A program made the translations under genes and the position numbers. Source: Streptomyces sp. ISL-87 (GTDB lineage: Bacteria > Actinomycetota > Actinomycetes > Streptomycetales > Streptomycetaceae). From it: 45,909 nt of DNA. This document shows positions 41,101 to 45,909 of this stretch, one piece after another (the first letter of the stretch is position 1; each line of letters starts with the position of its first letter). The notes under the pieces are model-generated. The model ran no database searches and was not told the origin of the DNA. It saw only the letters and a program-made list of their open reading frames with translations. The DNA is taken from positions 1 to 45,909 of the forward strand of contig NZ_JAGGOY010000086.1 of assembly GCF_018614095.1 (NCBI RefSeq). The letters are read 5' to 3'.

Positions 41101-41508
41101 TCAGATGCCCTGTGCCTCGTTGAAGACCTCGACCTTGCACCGGGGGCGGCCTGACCGGGCGATTCGGCCGTCGCTGGTGACCAGAGGCACCTGAAGTCCT
41201 TCGGCCAGCGCCACGTACGTGGCGTCGTACGCGAAGAGATTCGCATACAGCTCACGAACTCTCGGAAGCACCGGCATGTGCTCCATGCGCCGAATGGGAA
41301 GCAGACCGAAGTCGTCCCAGGCAGCGTCGAGCTGGGCATCGGACAGTTTGCCGCCCCGATGTCTTCCGAGCAGCGCGGAGGCCACTTCCACATCGACCAG
41401 GTAAGGGGCGGCGAGCCGTTCCCCCGCCACCCGGTCGCGCAACGCCTCCCCAACGGGCCCGGCATCGGCGACCAGCAGGACGAGTGCGCCGGCGTCGATC
41501 ACGATCAT
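41101..41508 (-). CDS. PIN-domain toxin, VapC-like
   Basis: A 135-aa PIN ribonuclease. The acidic residues expected at the active site are Asp5 in VIDAGALV, Glu in DVEVASALL, Asp in LFAYDATYVALAEG and Asp in TSDGRIA. It should cleave RNA when freed of its antitoxin. ATG 41508 overlaps the antitoxin stop by ATGA, typical for vapBC. The gene is the second of the operon. Confidence 0.88.
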   Translation of the reverse strand: MIVIDAGALVLLVADAGPVGEALRDRVAGERLAAPYLVDVEVASALLGRHRGGKLSDAQLDAAWDDFGLLPIRRMEHMPVLPRVRELYANLFAYDATYVALAEGLQVPLVTSDGRIARSGRPRCKVEVFNEAQGI

Positions 41509-41735
41509 TCGCGCCGCCTGCCGGCCTCGATGTCCGCAAGGACTTCGTCCGTGGCGAGCCGAGCCGACACGCGGGCGCGAATGCGGGCGACCACATCATC
41601 GATGGACGGCGTCGCCGCTTCCTGCTCAAGCAGCGCCCGCGCGTAGGCCTGAAGCGACTGCCGATTACGGGCCGCCCGTATTTTCAGCTCGGCGAGAGCC
41701 TCCTCGGACAGATCACGCACATACAAGGTTGCCAT
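41505..41735 (-). CDS. Ribbon-helix-helix antitoxin, VapB-like
   Basis: A 76-aa FitA-like RHH protein: MATLYVRDLSEEALAELKIRA, then AARNRQSLQAYARALLEQE is the ribbon-helix-helix DNA-binding part, and the C-terminal half (IDDVVARIRARVSARLATDE) is the toxin-binding tail. It neutralises the downstream PIN toxin and likely represses the operon. The ATG 41735 falls six bases after a TACAGT -10, so translation may be leaderless. Confidence 0.88.
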   Translation of the reverse strand: MATLYVRDLSEEALAELKIRAARNRQSLQAYARALLEQEAATPSIDDVVARIRARVSARLATDEVLADIEAGRRRE

Positions 41736-41755
41736 GCAACAACTGTAGTCGCATT

Positions 41756-41772
41756 GCCAGCATTCTGCTGGC
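41756..41772 (-). promoter_or_regulatory. Palindrome upstream of the VapBC operon
   Basis: GCCAGCA-TTC-TGCTGGC is a perfect 7-3-7 inverted repeat covering the -35 zone of the leaderless promoter. A second smaller one, GTTGC-ATG-GCAAC (41728-41740), surrounds the start codon itself. Both are operator candidates for the RHH protein. Confidence 0.65.
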
Positions 41773-41882
41773 AGCGGTCCCCGCCCCGTGTGACGCGGCA
41801 CACAGGGAACGTTCTCCGTGTGCACCTCCTCTTTCGGGTGTTGGCGTTCGACACCGAAACGGGACACCGAGGGGGAGCACTC

Positions 41883-42311
41883 ATGACCGGTACAACGGCA
41901 CGCCGTTCGGGCATCGCACTCGCGGGACTGCTGGCTGTGGACGGGCTGGCGCATCTGTACTGGGCGACCGGGCAGACCTGGCCCGCCGCCGATGAGCGGG
42001 CGCTGTCGCTCGCCGTGCTCGGCACGGAGGTGTCCTTCGCGCCGCGCGTGGTGCTGCCGCTGGCGGCGCTCACGCTGACCGGGACCGCGGCCGTCCTCGC
42101 GCACACCCACGGCCGGGGCGGGCGGGCCACCCGCCTGGTGACCGTCGCGGTGGCGGCCGGACTGGGGGTACGGGGCCTCGCGGGGCTGGGGTGGGCGGCG
42201 GGGGTTCTCGACAGCCCGGCCGGGCCCTTCTACTGGCTGAACCTCGCCCTGTACACGCCGGCCTGCCTCGGCTTCGGCTGGGCCGCGGCCCGCCTGGCAC
42301 GGGCCCGGTGA
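41883..42311 (+). CDS. DUF3995 membrane protein
   Basis: A 142-aa protein with four helices (GIALAGLLAVDGLAHLYWATG, VVLPLAALTLTGTAAVLAHT, LVTVAVAAGLGVRGLAGLG, and the last YWLNLALYTPACLGFGWAAA). DUF3995 is unassigned. Its stop overlaps the sigma factor start by GTGA, so the two are translationally coupled and DUF3995 could control the sigma factor. The ATG at 41883 has GGGGGAG about six bases upstream. Confidence 0.82.
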   Translation: MTGTTARRSGIALAGLLAVDGLAHLYWATGQTWPAADERALSLAVLGTEVSFAPRVVLPLAALTLTGTAAVLAHTHGRGGRATRLVTVAVAAGLGVRGLAGLGWAAGVLDSPAGPFYWLNLALYTPACLGFGWAAARLARAR

Positions 42312-42820
42312 GCGCGTCCGGGCACCGCGACCGCGGTGTCGCCCTCGCCCGGGCGGCCCGCGCCGGGAACACGCTGGCGATGCACGACCTGCTCGACCAC
42401 CTCACCCCGTACATCGCCCGCATCTGCACGCCGATCGCCCTCGACGACGGCCCGGACGCCACGCAGGAGGCGCTGGTCGCGGTCTTCAAGGCCCTGCGGT
42501 CCCTGCGCGACCCCGAGACGCTGTACGGCTGGGTGCGGGCCATCGCCGTCCGCGAGGCGGTCCGGATCGCCCGGCGGGCGGCGCGGGCCCGGCCGGCCGA
42601 GCTGGCCGACGTACCAGAACGCGGGGATCCGCAGCTGTCCGCCGACATCGACGACGTCCTGGCCCGGCTTTCGCCGGACCACCGGGCCGTACTGGTGCTG
42701 CGGGATGTGGAAGGCCTGGACGAGGAGTGCGCGGCGGCCCTCCTCGGCGTCCCGGCCGGCACCGCCAAATCCCGGCTGCACCGGGCCCGTTCGAGCTTCC
42801 GGAAGGCGTGGTTCTCATGA
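42308..42820 (+). CDS. ECF-type RNA polymerase sigma factor
   Basis: A 170-aa sigma-70 family ECF protein. Region 2 covers HDLLDHLTPYIARICTPIAL with DATQEALVAVFKALRSLRD; region 4 is PDHRAVLVLRDVEGLDEECAAALLG followed by PAGTAKSRLHRAR, the recognition helix. There is no C-terminal extension. No recognisable anti-sigma with a zinc-binding or transmembrane anti-sigma fold is next to it. It overlaps DUF3995 and the SRPBCC gene at both ends. Confidence 0.88.
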   Translation: MSASGHRDRGVALARAARAGNTLAMHDLLDHLTPYIARICTPIALDDGPDATQEALVAVFKALRSLRDPETLYGWVRAIAVREAVRIARRAARARPAELADVPERGDPQLSADIDDVLARLSPDHRAVLVLRDVEGLDEECAAALLGVPAGTAKSRLHRARSSFRKAWFS

Positions 42821-43362
42821 CGGACATGGCTGACACGACTGGCAGGAGCGGCGTGGGCACGAGCGGCACTGGCATGAGCGGCGCACCCGGCACGGGCTAC
42901 GCCCTCGACGCGGTGAGCCGGCTGCACGTCATGGCCGCCGGGGTGCGCGGCGCCCGCATCGCCGAACACGTCATCCCGGCCCCCCTCGCCGAGGTCTGGG
43001 CGGTCATGGCCGACCTGGAGGGCGAGTTCGGGCGGTTCCAGCCGGACATGCGCAGCGTGCGGATCCTGCGCGTGAGCGGTGACCGTGTGGAGGCGCTGGC
43101 CCGCAGCAAATACGGGCTGCGGGCGCACTTGCGGGGGGTGCTGCGGCCGGGCTGGTGCTGGCTGCAGAGCCGGTTCCTGATCATCGGCATGGCCGCGGCC
43201 CCGGAGCCGGGCGGCGGCACCCGCGTGGCCCTGACCGGCGGCGTCCGCGTCCCCGGCCGGGCGGCGATCGTCCCCTTCGGCACGGCCTCCGAACTGGCGC
43301 GGGCGATGGCCCGCCTCGGCGCCCGCGTGGACGCCCGCGGCGGTCCCGGAGCGGACGGGTGA
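42817..43362 (+). CDS. SRPBCC family protein
   Basis: A 181-aa START-like lipid-binding-fold protein: ARIAEHVIPAPLAEVWAVMADLE, then GEFGRFQPDMRSVRI and the C-terminal helix. The first 35 residues (DTTGRSGVGTSGTGMSGAPG) are low complexity. ATG 42817 overlaps the sigma stop by ATGA, so it is coupled to the sigma gene. It could be the sigma's target or a ligand sensor; neither is established. Confidence 0.82.
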   Translation: MTDMADTTGRSGVGTSGTGMSGAPGTGYALDAVSRLHVMAAGVRGARIAEHVIPAPLAEVWAVMADLEGEFGRFQPDMRSVRILRVSGDRVEALARSKYGLRAHLRGVLRPGWCWLQSRFLIIGMAAAPEPGGGTRVALTGGVRVPGRAAIVPFGTASELARAMARLGARVDARGGPGADG

Positions 43363-43415
43363 ACCTGCCTGACGCCCCACGGCCGTGCTCCGGCTTCCGT
43401 CGGCCTGTGCGCTGA

Positions 43416-43673
43416 GCAGGGTGGATAAGCCCGCAACAGCCGCAGGGTCCGCCGGCCGGCGGTGGCTGGTGGCGCTCCTGGAAGGTCGTCGCGCTGCTCG
43501 CGGCGGTCGCCGTGGCCGCGGCGGCGGTGACCGTCGCCGCCTCCGCAGGCTCCCGGTCCGGCCGCGGATCCTCAGGCCAGGTCCGCCGCAGCACCCCCGC
43601 GACCAGCCGGTTCCGCGAGGTCACCAGCAGCCGGTGGGCATCCCCGCCCGGTGGCACCAGGTCCCGTATCTGA
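43416..43673 (+). pseudogene. Relic of a Pro-rich membrane protein gene
   Basis: A frame without a start codon encodes ISPQQPQGPPAGGGWW, then a hydrophobic VVALLAAVAVAAAAVTVAAS, then a Ser/Arg-rich segment. Such a Pro-rich cytosolic start and single helix are typical for Streptomyces membrane-anchored proteins. The stretch is preceded by a stop and has no ribosome binding site, so I call it a decayed fragment. The wider gap 43363-43773 has no other gene. Confidence 0.45.
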
Positions 43674-43773
43674 CTTCCCCAGTGTCGTCGGCGACGCCCA
43701 GCACCTGCTGTCCAGCCTCTGCCCTACGGCCGGCTACGACCGGCACAGCGCCGGCCGCCCCTGCGACGACCCG

Positions 43774-44274
43774 TCAGCGCAACACCCGCTTGCCCGCGAT
43801 GAACCCGGCGATATCCGGCACGTCCAGGACCCTCACCGCTTCGGAAGCGCCTGGCAGAACATCCCGGTATGCGGTCACGTCCCGAGGGTCTGACGTGACG
43901 ATGACCGACTGGTGGTGCCTGGCTGCGATGACGACCGCCAGCGCGTCGACCGCATCCGGCCGCTTCTCAGCCGGGATGGCCGCGAGGGCGAGGATCCGGC
44001 CGGCGCGCTTCGCATCGTCCTCCACGTGCCCCGCCTGGCACACTCCGCACGACAGCGGCGCCGAAACCCGTACACCGAAGACCACGCACTGCCGCACGAC
44101 CCGAGTCAGCGGCGTCCACTGCCCCGGACGCCAGGCCTGCGCCAGGACAGGGAGCGGCACGACCGGGGAATGCCCATCCTCGACGAGCACATGGTGCAGC
44201 AGTCCGGCGCTCTTCTCCCCGCGGTCGAGCGCGATCAGCATGCCCGCGTCGTACACGAAGACGGGGCTGCTCAC
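43774..44274 (-). CDS. PIN-domain toxin of a second module
   Basis: A 166-aa PIN protein: VYDAGMLIALDRG gives the first Asp, PLPVLAQAWR lies in the usual acidic position, and DAVDALAVVIAARHHQSVIVTSD gives the last Asp residues. It is longer than the first PIN protein, with a Cys-containing insertion (LSCGVCQAGHVE). GTG 44274 overlaps the antitoxin stop by four bases. Activity is expected against RNA. Confidence 0.82.
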   Translation of the reverse strand: MSSPVFVYDAGMLIALDRGEKSAGLLHHVLVEDGHSPVVPLPVLAQAWRPGQWTPLTRVVRQCVVFGVRVSAPLSCGVCQAGHVEDDAKRAGRILALAAIPAEKRPDAVDALAVVIAARHHQSVIVTSDPRDVTAYRDVLPGASEAVRVLDVPDIAGFIAGKRVLR

Positions 44275-44573
44275 GCGGCGGACTCCTGCATGTCCTGAGC
44301 CAGCGCCCGAGCCATACCGGCGCGCGCGGCCGCCAGCTCGGCATCGTCGAACTCCGGTTCCGCTCCGGAGGGTGCGGGCAGCGCCTCGGTCGCCGCGATG
44401 TCCGCGTCGATTCCCGCGAACCGACGCGCAACGGCGGTGTCCTCGTCGATCTGCCGCAGCACGGCTGCGGTTACATAGGCCGATACGTCAAGGCCCATCG
44501 CGTCGGCGTGCTGCTTCACCCTCGCGCGCACGTCGGCGTCCATGCTGATGCTGAACCGCTCTCTGGTGGCCAT
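44271..44573 (-). CDS. Ribbon-helix-helix antitoxin of the second module
   Basis: A 100-aa protein: RERFSISMDADVRARVKQHA, then GLDVSAYVTAAVLRQIDED is an RHH DNA-binding region of the CopG type. The acidic tail (APSGAEPEFDDAELAAARAG) binds the toxin. The ATG 44573 is six bases from a TACGGT -10 element, so translation is probably leaderless. It lies 22 bases downstream of the ATPase gene on the same strand. Confidence 0.84.
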   Translation of the reverse strand: MATRERFSISMDADVRARVKQHADAMGLDVSAYVTAAVLRQIDEDTAVARRFAGIDADIAATEALPAPSGAEPEFDDAELAAARAGMARALAQDMQESAA

Positions 44574-44582
44574 GAAATGACC

Positions 44583-44599
44583 GTAGCACGCCGTGTTAC
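44583..44599 (-). promoter_or_regulatory. Near-palindrome over the -10 of the second TA module
   Basis: GTAGCACGCCGTGTTAC is symmetrical except at one pair, centred 18 bases from the antitoxin start, and overlaps the TACGGT -10 (44580-44585). It fits an RHH operator. It also overlaps the last codons of the upstream ATPase gene by four bases. Confidence 0.6.
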
Positions 44600-45000
44600 G
44601 AGGCGCAGGCGAACTCACACCAGACGATCTTCCCGGGCGACCGCGGCCCCACCCCCCACCGGTCCGCGAGCGCCTCGACGAGCAACAGCCCCCGCCCCCG
44701 CCCCCGCTCGCCGGTCTCGTCCCGGTCGGCGACCCGCGGCCGCCCGCCACCGCTGTCGTGCACCTCCACCCGTACCGTCCCCTCGAAACGGAACAGCCGC
44801 AGCTGGTAGCAGCGGCCGGGCGGCACGCCGTGCAGCAGCGCGTTGGTGGCGAGCTCGCTCACGCAGAGCAACATCTCATCCCGGCGCGATGTGACACCCC
44901 ACGCGTCAAGTGTCACCGCCGTGAACTCCCTGGCAGAGGCCACGGTTTGGCGGCTGCGCGGATAGAACCGCTCCCGCATCAGGGCGGGTTGAATATTCAC
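44596..45000 (-). CDS. AbaA-like ATP-binding protein, second copy
   Basis: A 134-aa GHKL ATPase domain: ELATNALLHGVPP is the N box, VHDSGGGRP the G1 motif and RGRGLLLVEALADRWGV the G2 region. It resembles the product of 2224-2676. Start is uncertain between GTG 45000 and GTG 45006; 45000 aligns with VNHQ of the first copy (VNIQ here). No ribosome binding site is seen. It is divergent from an HTH regulator, so this is the second WhiJ/AbaA-type module. Confidence 0.85.
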   Translation of the reverse strand: MNIQPALMRERFYPRSRQTVASAREFTAVTLDAWGVTSRRDEMLLCVSELATNALLHGVPPGRCYQLRLFRFEGTVRVEVHDSGGGRPRVADRDETGERGRGRGLLLVEALADRWGVGPRSPGKIVWCEFACAS

Positions 45001-45030
45001 GTTCACAGGGCAATCGTCGCGATGCGTGAC

Positions 45031-45038
45031 TACCGTGA
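45031..45038. promoter_or_regulatory. TACCGTGA motif, second module
   Basis: The same octamer as at 2702-2709 lies 25 to 31 bases from the ATPase start, depending on start choice. On the minus strand it reads TCACGGTA with CACG two bases later in both modules. Confidence 0.5.
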
Positions 45039-45046
45039 AAGAGACG

Positions 45047-45080
45047 ACCAACCCGTACTCATCACTGAGTACGGGTTGGT
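45047..45080. promoter_or_regulatory. 15-bp perfect inverted repeat in the second divergent region
   Basis: ACCAACCCGTACTCA (45047-45061) and TGAGTACGGGTTGGT (45066-45080) are perfectly complementary with four bases TCAC between. It lies upstream of the HTH gene start at 45119 and may be its operator or a leader hairpin. Confidence 0.75.
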
Positions 45081-45118
45081 ACGGGTATCTCTTGAGCCCA
45101 GGTGGGGAGTTCACGTTC

Positions 45119-45909
45119 ATGCCACCCAGGAAGAGGCCTCGGCCGAATTCAACCGCGATGAAAATGGTGGGCGAGCAGGTCGCCGTCTGCCGCGTCGCCC
45201 AAGGACTGACCCAGCGCGCGCTGGCCGAAAAAGTCGTCATGGACATCGAGACCCTGGCCTCCATCGAGCAGGGCAGACGCGTCCTGATGCCGGACGTCGC
45301 GGAGCGGATGGACCGGATCCTCGGCCTCCCCGGTCTGCTCTCGGTCGCCGCGAACCGGATGCCGGAGGTCGACATGATCCCGGCCTGGGCCGAGGAGTAC
45401 ATGGAGCGGGAGTTCGAGGCGCTCGCCCTGTCCTGGTACGACACGCTGACCGTCCCGGGCCTGCTCCAGACCGAGGAGTACGCCCGTGCCGTCCTCGGCT
45501 GCCGCGTCCCCTACCACGGAGAGGACTGGATCGAGCTCCAGACCGCCCGCCGCATCAAGCGCCAGGAAATACTGCGCCGCCCTGCCCCGCCAACCCTCAG
45601 CTTCGTCATCTGGGAGGCCGCCCTCCGCGACCGGATCGGCGGCAGCGAGGTCTACCGGGAGCAGGTGCGCCACCTGCGCGCCTGCGCCGACCGCCCGGGC
45701 ATCGCCCTCCAGGTGCTGCCGCTGGGCATCACCGCCCACGCGGGTCTCAACGGCCCGTTCACCCTGCTGGAAACCCCCGAGCACCAGCACCTCGCGTACT
45801 CGGAAACCCAGCGCGGCAGCATCCTCGTACGGGACCCCAACGAGGTCAGCATCCTCGCTCAGAAATATGCGATGCTGCGGTCACAGGCCGTCAAACTTGA
45901 CCCGGCCCT
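45119..45909 (+). CDS. DUF5753-type HTH regulator, partial at window end
   Basis: The frame runs from ATG 45119 (GGGGAG nine bases before) to the window edge without a stop, giving at least 263 residues. The XRE HTH lies at about residues 14-60 (VAVCRVAQGLTQRALAEKVV, then ETLASIEQGRRVLMPD). DUF5753 follows: TLTVPGLLQTEEYARAVLG, then PPTLSFVIWEAALRDRIGG, GIALQVLPLGITAHAGL and SETQRGSILVRDPNEVS. A full-length family member is ~280 aa, so only the end is missing. A DUF397 gene is expected just after the window. Confidence 0.88.
   Translation, partial: MPPRKRPRPNSTAMKMVGEQVAVCRVAQGLTQRALAEKVVMDIETLASIEQGRRVLMPDVAERMDRILGLPGLLSVAANRMPEVDMIPAWAEEYMEREFEALALSWYDTLTVPGLLQTEEYARAVLGCRVPYHGEDWIELQTARRIKRQEILRRPAPPTLSFVIWEAALRDRIGGSEVYREQVRHLRACADRPGIALQVLPLGITAHAGLNGPFTLLETPEHQHLAYSETQRGSILVRDPNEVSILAQKYAMLRSQAVKLDPA

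Noticed and set aside
43385..44548. 387-codon plus-strand frame across the second toxin module
   Set aside because: Opposite to two minus-strand genes with PIN and RHH signatures; composition is not protein-like.
45047..45080. 15-bp inverted repeat as transcription terminator
   Set aside because: It lies in a divergent promoter region with no gene ending into it, so an operator or leader role fits better.
1..45909. tRNA or rRNA genes
   Set aside because: No cloverleaf-like segment with T-loop GGTTCGA-type sequence and CCA-proximal stem was recognised; a tRNAscan run would be decisive.

Overview
The window is chromosomal DNA from a high-GC actinomycete, almost certainly Streptomyces. The signs are very strong G/C bias at third codon positions, frequent GTG starts, many ATGA/GTGA stop-start overlaps, and Streptomyces-typical families (DUF397, DUF5753-type HTH regulators, AbaA-like ATPases, DUF3558, DUF2637, DUF4229). 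Menaquinone is made by the futalosine route. No tRNA, rRNA or CRISPR array was seen. About 60 protein genes are called, mostly core metabolism, flanked at both ends by Streptomyces-specific regulatory modules.

Layout. 1-4.1 kb is an accessory-like end: a small unknown gene, an HTH protein whose middle is a ~150-residue Gly/Pro repeat, then a WhiJ/AbaA-type module (AbaA-like ATPase divergent from a DUF5753-type HTH regulator followed by two tandem DUF397 genes). 4.1-7.6 kb: DinB-like protein, small membrane protein, signal peptidase I, dicarboxylate/cation symporter. 7.5-15.4 kb: the menaquinone block with mqnE (aminofutalosine synthase), an Lrp/AsnC regulator, UbiX (flavin prenyltransferase), and a coupled set of UbiD-type decarboxylase, an unknown 156-aa protein and a UbiA-type prenyltransferase; rhomboid and Uma2 genes are interspersed. 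15.4-17.5 kb: a divergent cupin/MarR pair around an elaborate symmetrical operator, plus two small genes. 17.5-25.3 kb: a minus-strand run of hemL, histidine phosphatase, NodB-like lipoprotein, resA, ccdA, resB and ccsB, joining a haem-precursor enzyme with the System II cytochrome c maturation apparatus. 25.5-32.9 kb: unrelated housekeeping or accessory enzymes (serine hydrolase, zinc-free quinone-type oxidoreductase, Mut7-C RNase-like protein, YnfA, SDR, VOC, RtcB), with a 166-bp inverted-repeat element at 29.2-29.4 kb. 33-40.4 kb: two DUF3558 lipoproteins, a DUF2637 protein, and convergent-then-divergent lysS (class I) and argS. 40.5-45.9 kb: a sensor-domain membrane protein, a VapBC-like module, a coupled DUF3995 / ECF sigma / SRPBCC operon, a gene relic, a second PIN/RHH module, and a second WhiJ/AbaA-type module whose HTH gene runs off the end.

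Most unusual things: the 42-bp nested operator of the cupin/MarR pair; the hairpin-shaped MITE-like element starting at the stop codon of the Mut7-C gene; the two WhiJ-type modules that share an intergenic TACCGTGA motif but carry different repeat structures; the two toxin-antitoxin modules with predicted leaderless promoters and palindromes; an ECF sigma operon with no recognisable anti-sigma; and the Gly/Pro repeat inside an HTH protein. I did not find a clearly new multi-gene defence system; the best candidates for an undescribed unit are the DUF3995-sigma-SRPBCC operon and the WhiJ-type modules.
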